The position numbers and the translations under genes were made by a program. The notes under the pieces are model-generated. The model saw only the letters and a program-made list of their open reading frames with translations. It was not told the DNA's origin and did not search any database. Of a stretch of DNA of 41,775 nt, positions 30,150 to 39,554 are shown piece by piece. The DNA is taken from positions 1 through 41,775 of the IMG/VR virus record IMGVR_UViG_3300045107_000820. The stretch is one strand, 5' to 3'. The first letter of the stretch is position 1. Each line of letters begins with the position of its first letter. The stretch is from a virus.

Positions 30150-30527
30150 TTGCCCCTGATCGCGGCGGCGGTCGAGCGAAAGTTCGGCCCGCTGTTCGGT
30201 CGGGGCGGGGGCGACCAGCCGCAGGCCGGTCGGTGTCCCGGCGAGGATGCCTGCGAAGACTTTGTTTACGGTGGCCGCGACCTTCGAATCTGTGGCGTCT
30301 GTCCGAAAGAACCCACAAAGCCGAAGGGCAGAGTCCAGGCCACGGACCGGGACGAGAGGATCGTCGGGACTATCGAGCGAATGGCGGCGGAACTCGAAAT
30401 GGGCTACCCGCCCGCGCTCGATGAAATCACTCCACTGGAGTACGAACTCCTCCTCGAATACCGCAACAAGCTCGCCGACTGTGAACGACAAGTAAGGGTC
30501 GCCATGGTGATGCGGCAGCAGGGATAG
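30150..30527 (+). CDS. Tail assembly chaperone extension (T-like), probably made by frameshift
   Basis: The ORF gives 125 residues if begun at TTG 30150, but no ribosome site is visible. Read as a -1 extension from 30138 it adds 129 residues to the 215 of the upstream protein, giving a fusion of 344. It has a Cys-rich patch (RCPGEDACEDF and LRICGVC) that might bind zinc, followed by helices. In lambda the gpT part recruits the tail tube protein to the tape measure. The next gene, the tape measure, starts two bases after the stop. Confidence 0.75.
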   Translation: MPLIAAAVERKFGPLFGRGGGDQPQAGRCPGEDACEDFVYGGRDLRICGVCPKEPTKPKGRVQATDRDERIVGTIERMAAELEMGYPPALDEITPLEYELLLEYRNKLADCERQVRVAMVMRQQG

Positions 30528-30529
30528 CA

Positions 30530-33500
30530 ATGGGTGGAATCGAGCGTACCGTCACAATTCGCTTCGAAGGAGAGGGCGACGATCTCCTGGGCGTCTTCGG
30601 CAAAATTGGCGAAGCGGCCGAAGGTCTGACCGAAGCCCTGAAGAAGCAGCAGGGAGAGTACGAGGCGACCACCGCGAAGGGCGTGGCCGCCGGGACGCTC
30701 ATTGCCGATGCCATTCAGGCCGGAGCGGAGAAGGCGAAGCAGGCGGCGGCCGAAATCCTCGAACGGTACTCGTCGGTTCAATTCGCGATTGCGAAGATCA
30801 GCACCATCGCGCCAGAGATTGACTCCAGCGGTCTCGAAAAAGACCTGCGGCGAATCTCGACCACGGTCGGAAAAACCCAGACCGAAGTTGCCGAGGGGCT
30901 GTTCAACATCTTTGGCTCGCTCGACGTTTCCCAGCGGCAGGCGGTGCAACTGGTGGAGTTGTACAGCAAGGGTTCGCTCGCCGCCCAAACCCAGACCGAG
31001 AAATTTGGCGCGGCCGTCAACGGCGTGCTGAACGCCTACAAACTAGATGTTTCCGAGGCGACCCGAGTCAGCGACGTTTTCTTCAATACCGTGAACCTCG
31101 GGGTGATTACCGGTGAGCAACTGGCCTCCGGGTTGGGCAAGGTCACGCCCGCCGCTAAGTCTGCGGGTGTCTCGATTGAACTGCTCGGTGGGCTGATCGC
31201 GGCGGTCACGAAGGAAGGCGGGCAGGCCGAGGATTCGATTACTAACCTTTCGAATTTCCTGACCAAATTCGTCGGGAAAGACGCACGCGAGGCCCTGTCG
31301 AATCTCGGCGTTGAAGTCGCGGACAAGGCGACGGGGCAGTTCCGCCCACTGCTTCAGGTCCTCGACGAACTCCAGAAGAAGCTGGCGGGGTTGTCGGAAT
31401 CGGATCGCGCCCTCGCCGTCGCAAAGATTTTTCCCGATGACGAGGCGCAAAAGGGCTTCAAGGTTCTTCTCAGCCAGCTCGAATTTGTAAAAAGGGCGTT
31501 TGCCGAAAACCAGAAAGCGGCCGGGGCGACCGAGGAGGCATACGGCAAGCTCGCGAACACTTTCAATGCCGAAACCCAGCGGGCGGGGGCGCAAGCCGGT
31601 GCGCTGGCGGTTGCAATCGGAAAGGTCGTTCTCGAAAGCAAACCGGCTCAGGCGACGCTCGGGGCCGTGGCTCAAGTGCTGAAGCTGCTGACCGACAACG
31701 TTGGCGCGACCATAGCCCTGACGACCGCAGTTGGGGCGCTCGCGCTGGCATACACGTTGCTGAACACGGCGGCAATCCCGAACGCGGTTTCGTCGTTCGG
31801 AACGTTGGTTTCCACTTTGCGACTGGTCGGGCAGGTGATGGTCGGCACGGCCTCGCTGGTGCAGGGGTCGGCGGCGACCATCGCCGTGGCCACGCTGGGC
31901 TGGGGCGCGCTGGCCCTCGCAATCGGGGCGGCGACTTTCACGATTTACAAGTACGTCACGGCTGAAACTGAATTCGCGGGGACGACGGTCGAGACAATCC
32001 GGGCGGCGGCGGCGAAGCAGAAGCAGCTCGAAGCGTTGAACATCGCGACGCTCGACTATGCCGAGAAGACCGAGGGCTGCACGGGTACGCTGATTGACCT
32101 GAAGGCGGCGTACGACGCGCTGTCGCCAGCGGCCCAGGCACGGGTCAGTGCGATTCGGGGCGAGGCGGAACGATTGGCCGCGCTTCGTGAAGAACTGTTC
32201 AAGGCAAAGGAGGAGGCGAAGCAGCTTGCCCAGTTGCAGGGGTTCAATACCCTTGGAGCTTTTGGCCAGGCCATCGAGCGGCAAAATGCTGCACTGAAGG
32301 AACGTCAGGAACTGCTCGCCGCCTTTAACAAGGAGAACGAACGGGCGGCCGCTGGGACCGATACTCTTTTCGGCTTCAATGTTGCCGAGTTCAACAAACG
32401 AAACCTTTTGGAGAGTTCGAGTAAGGCGTCGGCGGCTTACGAAGAACAGCAGAAGAAGATTGAGGAACTGATTCCGCGGGTCGTTGAACTCCAAAAAGCC
32501 TTTGGCTTGAGCGACGAAGAATTGCTGAAGCAGATCACGACCTACGGCCTGGTCAGCCAGGACGCGATCCCCAGGGTACGCGAAGCACTGGACAACTACC
32601 GTAACGCACAGAGGAGTGCGGCTGGCGCAACCAAGACGCTGACCGAGCGGATCAAGGAGCAAGTCAGCGAGCTGGAGAAAGCGGCGGCAGCGGACAGGCA
32701 GTCCATTCGTCGGAAAGCAATAAACGAGGCTGTGGCGGAGGCTGCCGAAGGTTCAAAGACGACCGCAGAAGCTTTCGCAAAAGTTCAGGAAGCTCGAAAG
32801 GGCGACCTCGGGAAGATCATCGACGATTACCGGCGGACCGGAAAAATCCTCAGCGAGGTAAACGAGTCCCTTGACCTTGACCCGAAGAAGAAAACTTCTC
32901 GTGGGATCGTGACGCTCGGAGATCAGGTTCAACAGGTCACCCGTGAGATCGCCAAAGCCAAGCGCGAAGTCGATGCCCTGAAGGCGGGCGGTGGAAGGCT
33001 GTTCGACCTGACGTTGCAGAAGGAGGACGTCGAGGAAGAGAAGCGCAGGCTGGAGGAAATCCTGAAGCTGCGCCGCGCGCTGGGTGTCCAGCAGCAGGCC
33101 GCGCTTCCGGCGACCCGCGAAGGCCAAGAAGCGTTACTCCGTGGTCTGCAACGGGAGAACGAACTCCGGCAGAACGTGCTGAAGTTGTCGGAGGAACAGG
33201 CCGACGCGCAGGCCCGGCTACGACTGGCGTACGCGGCCAGTACGGCTGCCGTGGTGGACGCTCAGACGAAGGCCGACATCGCCTATCTCGAAGGACTCCG
33301 CAAGCGGCGCGAAGCCTACGCGGACACCGTCGCGGACTTGGCGAATCTCATCCGCCGGCAGCGTGACGAGGAGCGCGGCTTGGGCGACGCGCTGATCCAG
33401 GCCCAGGTTTCGGTGTTTCGGGAAAACCTCGACGCCGGGGCGCGGGTGCAGCGGGAAGGATTCGAAGCAGTCTCCCGGTTGCTGCTTGCCCAGGGCGACG

Positions 33501-36500
33501 TGTTCCGGGAGAACCCGATTCTCCGGCAGGCCGTCGCGATTGCGAACCGGCCGCCGCAGGTCTCGCCAGTTGTTGAACGGCTCAACACCACGAACGAACT
33601 GCTCAAGGGCATCGATGCCCGGCTGGAGGCGTTCTCGTCGAAGCCCAATGACGGCGCGGCGGCGATGGCGTTCCGCGCCGGTCGCAATCGTTCCACGGGT
33701 AGCTCGCGAATCGATGGACTGGTGGACCGGTACTCGGCGCAATACGGGGTCGATCCGAATCTTATCGTCGAGGTGATGCGGCAGGAGTCGGGGTTCAAGC
33801 AGGGGGCGCGGTCCAACGCTGGGGCCATCGGACTGATGCAGCTTCTGCCCGGCACGGCCTCGATGCTGGGTGTCAATCCGCAGAACCTCGAACAGAACGT
33901 CAAGGGCGGGGTGAAGTATCTCGCTCAACTTCTCGAACAGTTCGAGGGGGACGTACGCCTCGCGTTGGCGGGCTACAACGCCGGGCCGGGCCGGGCGTTC
34001 CGCGCGTTGCGGGGTTTTAAGGAGACGCGGGAGTACGTCGCGAATATCACGGGCCGTCTCGGCAGGACCGACGCGGCGCAGCCCGAGCCTGAACCGCAGG
34101 GATTCTTCGAGCGGGCTTTCAATTTTGGACGCCAGTTTTTCGGCAGTGCTGGCGCATCGATCTCGAATACCGTCTCGACTCTGTTTTCCAGTCGGAACTC
34201 GACGACTCCGGTGGATGACCCACGCGCGACCGCCGCGGCGTTCCGCACGTTGCTCGGGGCGATTGGGCTGGGTTCCGGCAGCGATGCCGAGGTCAACGCG
34301 CGGGGGCGTGCGCTCCAGTCTTTGCCGGACGGCCAGCGGCAACTGGCTGACGCGGCCGCCATCCTCAACAACCGGACGCAGATTTTCTCCATCGAAAACC
34401 AAATCGCCGAACTCCGGGCCGGGAAGGGCGCGGCGGCGGCGAAGCTGCTTTCCGATGCCGAGACGCAACGGGCGACGGCGCTGCGGGATTCGATTGCGGC
34501 CGCCCAGTCCGCCGAGGAGCGGCTGGCCCGGCTGCGGGCTGGCGACCCGGCTGCGGTCGAGACTGCCCGCAACAATGCGAACGCCGCGATCACGAACTCG
34601 CAAATCCAAACCGCCGAGCGAATCATCGGTCTTCAGGAAGAAATCGCCCGGGCCGGTGAAGGCGCAGCCGAGCGGATGAAACTCGCCTATCTGGAGTCGG
34701 TCAGGGCGCGGCAGACGGCGGAGGAGTCGGCGGCGGCCTCGATCATTCGCAGCCAGGTCGAACTGGCCGACAAAGGTGTATTCAGTCAGACGCAGGCGAC
34801 CGCGAAGGTACTCGACTACCTGAATCGGAACACGAAGAGCGTTTCCGAAATTGTCGCGGACCTGCGGATCAATACGTTCGACGGTTTGTTCAAAGTCATC
34901 GATGGTGGGCTGGACAGGGTCACGCGGAAGTTGGGTTTCGCTGGGTCAATCCTGAAGCAGTTCCTGTCCGACCTGACTCGCAACGTCCTTTCCCGTTTCC
35001 TCGGGCTGGGCGGCGGTGCTGGTGGCAGTGGCGGTTTTGGGATTCCGGGATTCGGTGGCGGCGTCACGGGGACACCAGGCTTTGCTGGTGGATCTGGGGG
35101 AGGTATTGCGGGGGGATTGCTCCAGCTTCTGGGCGGCGGCGGCGGTGGTGGTTTCGGAATTCCCGGTCTCGGTTCAGTCACGGGAACTCCCGGTTTTTCA
35201 GGTGGCGGCGGATTTGTTGGGTCGATCCGTTCGTTGCTCACGGGCGGTGGCGGTGGGTTCGGGATTCTAGGACTCGGCGGTGTCACCGGCACGCCTGGCT
35301 TTAACGGTTCGACGCTGAGTCAGCAGGCCGCCCAGGCGTTGCTGATTGGTCCGGGGTCGGCCCGGCAAAACATCGGAGCGACGGGAGTTCTGAATCAGGC
35401 ACTCGGTGGACTGCTCGGACGCGGAGGTATCGGCTCTGGGCAGTTCAGTGCGCTCGGACTCCTGAAGGGTTTTGGCCCGGCACTTCCGCTGCTAGGTCTT
35501 GGGCTGGGCGGTCGGGTTGGGGGCGTACTCGGCGCGGTCGGCGGCGGCCTGCTGGGTTTGAGTGGCGCTGCTGCGTTGGGTGCGTTTGGCAGTCTGGGCG
35601 CAGGCGCGGCGACCATCGGTGGAATTGGGACGGTCGGGCTGGGTGGGGGAGTTGCGGCCCTGTTCACGAACCCGTTCACCATCCTGGCTGGTGTCGGGTT
35701 GTTGATTGGCGGCTTCCTCCTTGGCCGCGCGCGTCAGCGTGGTCGCGATGAGCGTGAACGTGATCGCCTGTTTGGAGAAGCCCAGAAGCAACTGCAACAG
35801 CTACTCGACGACGTCAACCGTGACCGCGTTGACGGGGGGAGCGCGATCCAGCAGGCCCGGCAAATTCGGGATGAGTACCAGAAAGCAGTCAACGGGCTGA
35901 AAACCGGCTCGGTCCGGCGTTCGGCGCAGACCACCGGACGGCGGGGCGAGCCGTCGCAGTTCTCGATTGTTGACGGACTCGTGAAGCGCATCGAGGAGGC
36001 CACCGACTCCCAGAATCGCCGCCGGGAAATCGACCAGAAGCTCGTGCCTGAGTTCGACGGCGGGGGCGTGGTCGGCTCCCAGCGCATGGCAAAAATCCTT
36101 GCTGCCAACGGGATCGGGTTGAGGGGATTCACTGGGATGTTGCCCGGCGCTTACCGGGGCCGTGGGTTCGACACGATTCCGATTGTCGCCCAGGGCGGAG
36201 AGTTGGTGCTGAATCCCCGCCAGCAGCGCGCCCTCGATTTGACCCCCGCGAAACTCGCCGCCGCTGGCGTGCCCAACTTCAACGGCGCGCCCGCGCCGCA
36301 GGTGGAATATGCAGCGGGCGGCGGTGTTCAGCCGAGCGGAGTCTTGGGTGGTTTCACTGGTGCTGGCGGCCTGCAAATTTTCCTCCAGCTCGTGATGGGG
36401 ACGGATACCGCGAGCAAGCTGCTGGTGCTGGGCGCTCGAACTCGCGAAGGCCAAGAGGTCATGGCGAAAGCCGGGCTGATCACCGCGTTCAATGGAGGAT

Positions 36501-36505
36501 TCTGA
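30530..36505 (+). CDS. Tape measure protein with lytic transglycosylase domain
   Basis: The 1991-residue protein is by far the largest here. It has long helical coiled-coil stretches and hydrophobic segments (about 385-490 and 1660-1730). An SLT lytic transglycosylase domain lies at about 1058-1185, with catalytic E1086 in RQESGF, GLMQLLPGTA, and ALAGYNAGPG. A Gly-rich region at about 1490-1595 carries three copies of a GGFGI..G...VTGTPGF motif. Tape measures set tail length and leave the tail on infection; the SLT domain can open the peptidoglycan. At the usual ratio of about 0.15 nm per residue, the tail could approach 300 nm, though the SLT domain and ends may not count. Confidence 0.93.
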   Translation: MGGIERTVTIRFEGEGDDLLGVFGKIGEAAEGLTEALKKQQGEYEATTAKGVAAGTLIADAIQAGAEKAKQAAAEILERYSSVQFAIAKISTIAPEIDSSGLEKDLRRISTTVGKTQTEVAEGLFNIFGSLDVSQRQAVQLVELYSKGSLAAQTQTEKFGAAVNGVLNAYKLDVSEATRVSDVFFNTVNLGVITGEQLASGLGKVTPAAKSAGVSIELLGGLIAAVTKEGGQAEDSITNLSNFLTKFVGKDAREALSNLGVEVADKATGQFRPLLQVLDELQKKLAGLSESDRALAVAKIFPDDEAQKGFKVLLSQLEFVKRAFAENQKAAGATEEAYGKLANTFNAETQRAGAQAGALAVAIGKVVLESKPAQATLGAVAQVLKLLTDNVGATIALTTAVGALALAYTLLNTAAIPNAVSSFGTLVSTLRLVGQVMVGTASLVQGSAATIAVATLGWGALALAIGAATFTIYKYVTAETEFAGTTVETIRAAAAKQKQLEALNIATLDYAEKTEGCTGTLIDLKAAYDALSPAAQARVSAIRGEAERLAALREELFKAKEEAKQLAQLQGFNTLGAFGQAIERQNAALKERQELLAAFNKENERAAAGTDTLFGFNVAEFNKRNLLESSSKASAAYEEQQKKIEELIPRVVELQKAFGLSDEELLKQITTYGLVSQDAIPRVREALDNYRNAQRSAAGATKTLTERIKEQVSELEKAAAADRQSIRRKAINEAVAEAAEGSKTTAEAFAKVQEARKGDLGKIIDDYRRTGKILSEVNESLDLDPKKKTSRGIVTLGDQVQQVTREIAKAKREVDALKAGGGRLFDLTLQKEDVEEEKRRLEEILKLRRALGVQQQAALPATREGQEALLRGLQRENELRQNVLKLSEEQADAQARLRLAYAASTAAVVDAQTKADIAYLEGLRKRREAYADTVADLANLIRRQRDEERGLGDALIQAQVSVFRENLDAGARVQREGFEAVSRLLLAQGDVFRENPILRQAVAIANRPPQVSPVVERLNTTNELLKGIDARLEAFSSKPNDGAAAMAFRAGRNRSTGSSRIDGLVDRYSAQYGVDPNLIVEVMRQESGFKQGARSNAGAIGLMQLLPGTASMLGVNPQNLEQNVKGGVKYLAQLLEQFEGDVRLALAGYNAGPGRAFRALRGFKETREYVANITGRLGRTDAAQPEPEPQGFFERAFNFGRQFFGSAGASISNTVSTLFSSRNSTTPVDDPRATAAAFRTLLGAIGLGSGSDAEVNARGRALQSLPDGQRQLADAAAILNNRTQIFSIENQIAELRAGKGAAAAKLLSDAETQRATALRDSIAAAQSAEERLARLRAGDPAAVETARNNANAAITNSQIQTAERIIGLQEEIARAGEGAAERMKLAYLESVRARQTAEESAAASIIRSQVELADKGVFSQTQATAKVLDYLNRNTKSVSEIVADLRINTFDGLFKVIDGGLDRVTRKLGFAGSILKQFLSDLTRNVLSRFLGLGGGAGGSGGFGIPGFGGGVTGTPGFAGGSGGGIAGGLLQLLGGGGGGGFGIPGLGSVTGTPGFSGGGGFVGSIRSLLTGGGGGFGILGLGGVTGTPGFNGSTLSQQAAQALLIGPGSARQNIGATGVLNQALGGLLGRGGIGSGQFSALGLLKGFGPALPLLGLGLGGRVGGVLGAVGGGLLGLSGAAALGAFGSLGAGAATIGGIGTVGLGGGVAALFTNPFTILAGVGLLIGGFLLGRARQRGRDERERDRLFGEAQKQLQQLLDDVNRDRVDGGSAIQQARQIRDEYQKAVNGLKTGSVRRSAQTTGRRGEPSQFSIVDGLVKRIEEATDSQNRRREIDQKLVPEFDGGGVVGSQRMAKILAANGIGLRGFTGMLPGAYRGRGFDTIPIVAQGGELVLNPRQQRALDLTPAKLAAAGVPNFNGAPAPQVEYAAGGGVQPSGVLGGFTGAGGLQIFLQLVMGTDTASKLLVLGARTREGQEVMAKAGLITAFNGGF

Positions 36506-37197
36506 TGCCGCGCAACGTGCCGCTCGGACTGAAAAACCTGTTGAACGCCGGGCACTGCATCGAGCACTCGATACTGGTGATCGAGCAGGGGAGCGACACC
36601 TTCCGCTGGGCGACGATTGACGCTGTCGTCGATGGGGACGAGTTCGACGCGCGCGTCAAGTCGCGCGGACCGCTGAAGCAGAGTCTCGGCCGCGCGATCG
36701 ACAACGTCGAGGTGACGCTCGAAAACGTCCAGTCGAATTTCGGCGGGGAGTTCGTGGGATTGGCCAACAAGCTCGACCGGGCAACGGCGCGGGTCGGTCG
36801 GATTTTTATCCACCCGACGACGGGCGAGTCCTGGCTGCGGATCGAGATGCAAGGAATCGTGGCCAGCGTGCAGTTTACGCAGGACGAGTTCCGGCTGACG
36901 GTGATTCACGATGCGGCCGGACGTGGACAACTGGCATCGAGGGGCACGAGCCGGACATGCCAGTTCAAATACAAGGACCCTGATACCTGCGGGGCGACCA
37001 GCACCGAGACGACCTGCTCGAAGATTCGTGACGACGTCGCCGGTTGTACCGGACGCAGTAATGAGCATGGGTACGGCGGATTCCCGAAGGCGGACAACGC
37101 CGACACCGTCAACGCGCCGACGTCCGCGCCGGTGAATACTCAACCCCAGGGCTGGGCACAGGATGCGTACCGGGTGGCAACCGACTACAGGATTTGA
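36505..37197 (+). CDS. Cys-rich distal tail protein (DUF2163/BR0599-like)
   Basis: The 230-residue protein has an N-terminal beta domain with SILVIEQGSDTFRW and DGDEFDARVKSRG. Its C-terminal Cys motif is CQFKYKDPDTCG, TTCSKIRDDVAGC, and YGGFP. This Cys/Gly/Phe-Pro pattern is the one I know from BR0599/DUF2163-type tail proteins, which form the tail tip below the tape measure. The four cysteines may hold a metal or disulfides. The gene starts one base into the stop of the tape measure gene. Confidence 0.7.
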   Translation: MPRNVPLGLKNLLNAGHCIEHSILVIEQGSDTFRWATIDAVVDGDEFDARVKSRGPLKQSLGRAIDNVEVTLENVQSNFGGEFVGLANKLDRATARVGRIFIHPTTGESWLRIEMQGIVASVQFTQDEFRLTVIHDAAGRGQLASRGTSRTCQFKYKDPDTCGATSTETTCSKIRDDVAGCTGRSNEHGYGGFPKADNADTVNAPTSAPVNTQPQGWAQDAYRVATDYRI

Positions 37198-37200
37198 TCA

Positions 37201-38781
37201 ATGGCTGAACTGAAGGAACAACTGAAACCGAATGAGGGTGGGATTCTGGCTGATGCGTTCGGCCGGTTCGTCGTGCGCGGCCACCAGTTGTTCACTGAAG
37301 ACCGGAAGCGAATCGTCGCGCTCGGCGAGGGGCCGTGGGAAGGCCCGGTCAAGGTTTACCACCGAGCCAACGAGTTGAACCTGTCCGATACGGCCGTGGT
37401 TCATTTCGCTCCGGGCAATCGGGCGACCAGTTTTGCCGACCCGAATCAGTCCGTCAGTCCGTTTTTCCCCTCGCTGATCCCGTACAGCCGGACGGCGATT
37501 CTGTCGGTGAACATCCCCTCGGGAATGTCTGACCCCACCGACAGTCCGGACGACCTGAAGTCGATCATGGACACCCGGATTTTGCCCGACTACGACGAGA
37601 CTGGCACGGTCGTAGGGAACTCCTACAGCCAGAATCCGGCGCGGGTGACGGCGTGGATTCTGCTGAAAGTCATGAAGCTCCCTGCGTCCCGAGTCAACTG
37701 GGCAAAATGGGTCGAGTGGCGGGATTGGTGCGACTTCGAGTTGACGTGGACGAACCTTGCAGGCGATTCGAAAACGACCCCTCGATTCCGCTGCAACATG
37801 GCGTTCGTTTCCCCGACCGCGCCGACCGAGGCGCTCGAATACATCCAGTTGATTACCTGCTCGATCATTCAGGACGACGGCGAGCAGTACCAGTTTTTCT
37901 GGCCCGGTGACGGGCGCGTGCCTGTTCACACGTTCACAGCGTTCGACAACGTGGTCAATTACAAGGTCTGGCGGACCGACCAGCGCGAGCGGCCGGTGTA
38001 TCTTCGGGCGCGGTATCGTGACCTCGAAACTGAGTTTCTCGAAGAGACGACGTGGCTGGTCGTCGATGACGAGGAACTTTCCCTTGCGGATACCGTCGCG
38101 CAGCCGGCGGAACTCAGGCTGGCGAGTTGTGACGACAGTCAGGCCAGCCGGATTCTCAGGTTTCAGTTGGGGCTGAAGTCGAAGCTCGAACTGTTCGTCG
38201 AACTCCGTGCCCTGGGCGATTCCTACCATGTCCTACCCGGCGATCTGGTGGTTGTGAACCTGCCCGCCGAGGGAATCGCCGGGAAGGTTTGTCTCGTGCT
38301 GGAGTCGGTGGACGAGTCGCCGGAATCCTCGGCGGGCGAGCGGACGTTCCGATTGCAGGAGTGGGACCCGTCAATCTACTCGGATGAAATCGCGCTGCCG
38401 AACGAGGGGGTCTCGACCCGCACGCCGCCGCTCGCTCTCGCGGCCGTCGTGACCGGAACCTCGATAGCGCTCACCTGGACTCGGAACTCGGCGACCAACA
38501 CCGGGGTCGAGGTGTGGGTGGATGGCGCCCGAATCGCTGCGCTCGATCCGGACGTCGAGACCTACACCCACGTCGTGACCTACAACGGCAACTACTCAAT
38601 CAAGGTAAGAAATATGTACTCCACGGGGGGCAGCGCATTCGCGGGGCCGGTGACGGCGTCGGTGACCGCCGGTCAGACCGAACCGGGCAGCGGTGGCGGT
38701 GGTGGAGGAACTGGCGGCGGTGGCGGCGGCGGCTGGGACGGTCGTCGATGGGATGGAATTCTGGATTTGCTGGTGAACTGA
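37201..38781 (+). CDS. Tail tip/hub protein with fibronectin-like domain
   Basis: The 526-residue protein lies three bases after the distal tail gene. The body is beta-rich with many aromatic residues (WAKWVEWRDWCDFELTW). Residues about 410-490 look like a fibronectin type III domain (LALAAVVTGTSIALTWTR; TYTHVVTYNGNYSIKVRN), and the end is a long Gly-rich linker. It probably forms the hub at the tail tip, as the gpJ-like proteins do. Its exact family was not recognised. The stop overlaps the next ATG (TGATG). Confidence 0.6.
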   Translation: MAELKEQLKPNEGGILADAFGRFVVRGHQLFTEDRKRIVALGEGPWEGPVKVYHRANELNLSDTAVVHFAPGNRATSFADPNQSVSPFFPSLIPYSRTAILSVNIPSGMSDPTDSPDDLKSIMDTRILPDYDETGTVVGNSYSQNPARVTAWILLKVMKLPASRVNWAKWVEWRDWCDFELTWTNLAGDSKTTPRFRCNMAFVSPTAPTEALEYIQLITCSIIQDDGEQYQFFWPGDGRVPVHTFTAFDNVVNYKVWRTDQRERPVYLRARYRDLETEFLEETTWLVVDDEELSLADTVAQPAELRLASCDDSQASRILRFQLGLKSKLELFVELRALGDSYHVLPGDLVVVNLPAEGIAGKVCLVLESVDESPESSAGERTFRLQEWDPSIYSDEIALPNEGVSTRTPPLALAAVVTGTSIALTWTRNSATNTGVEVWVDGARIAALDPDVETYTHVVTYNGNYSIKVRNMYSTGGSAFAGPVTASVTAGQTEPGSGGGGGGTGGGGGGGWDGRRWDGILDLLVN

Positions 38782-39554
38782 TGACCCCGAGTGTTGCGTC
38801 AATTCTGGGTACTGAGACCGTGCAGTTTTCGTCTGCGGGTGCGGTCGCGTGGTCGTGTTCCGGTGGGTCGGTGTCGTCCGCCGGGTTGTACACGCCGCCG
38901 AACTTCACTGGTCGATTTCAGGTCACCGCGCAGGATTCGGGTGCGGTCGTCGATACCGGTTTCGCGCAGGTGTTGGGGGTGTTCGATTTTTTGCTGACCT
39001 ACTCCCAGACGGCTGAACAGGACCGCCGTGTGTTGGTGGCGGAAACGCCGTCGCGGGTGCGTCACACACGAACCAAGTCCGGGACTTACGTCAAAATCAC
39101 CGCCGGAAATCGCTCGGCGACCCGTGCCGAACTGGACCGGCTGTTGGAGTTCTGGTCGTGGCACAACCCGTCGAAGCGATTCCTCTGGCTGGACAAGGAG
39201 CGCAATCGCCGCTTCCCGGTCTATCCCGATGGGGAGGTCGAGTACTCCGGGCGGGGACTGCTCTGGCAGTGGCAGGTGAAGGTTTTCTCGGCCGAGGAAA
39301 TCGATGTGCCGGGGCAGGCGTTCGTGGTGTTCAACCCCGATCTGGCGCAGTACGAACTCGATTTTCTGTTTGCCGGGGTTGTTCCTACTCGTGGTCAGTA
39401 CCGTTTGCAGGGAGACGACGTGTGGACGTTTTTCGGGGACTGGTCCTATTCGCGGAAGAAGATTTTCCCGGCGCTTGCTGACGGCGTATACCAGGCGCGG
39501 GTGGTTACTCGGACCGGCCAGGTGTCGGCGATTGATACGTTCTCGGTGTTCTGA
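38781..39554 (+). CDS. Ig-like tail protein, copy 1
   Basis: The 257-residue protein starts at ATG 38781; the longer frame from 38514 lies inside the hub gene. The first 60 residues look like a bacterial Ig-like (Big) domain (VAWSCSGGSVSSAGLYTPP). The centre (VRHTRTKSGTYVKITAGNRS; LDRLLEFWSWHNP) repeats in the next gene, followed by a C-terminal beta domain. It is likely a tail-tip or side-fibre component. The stop overlaps the following ATG. Confidence 0.6.
   Translation: MTPSVASILGTETVQFSSAGAVAWSCSGGSVSSAGLYTPPNFTGRFQVTAQDSGAVVDTGFAQVLGVFDFLLTYSQTAEQDRRVLVAETPSRVRHTRTKSGTYVKITAGNRSATRAELDRLLEFWSWHNPSKRFLWLDKERNRRFPVYPDGEVEYSGRGLLWQWQVKVFSAEEIDVPGQAFVVFNPDLAQYELDFLFAGVVPTRGQYRLQGDDVWTFFGDWSYSRKKIFPALADGVYQARVVTRTGQVSAIDTFSVF

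Noticed and set aside
30150-30527. Independent translation of the second chaperone ORF from TTG
   Set aside because: No ribosome site upstream, while a perfect slippery heptamer leads into the same frame.
31043-32662. Minus-strand ORF (539 codons) in the tape measure
   Set aside because: Shadow frame without motifs; the tape measure frame is continuous.
35030-35310. Gly-rich repeats as a CRISPR-like array or DNA repeat element
   Set aside because: The repeats are at protein level with diverged DNA and no regular spacers.
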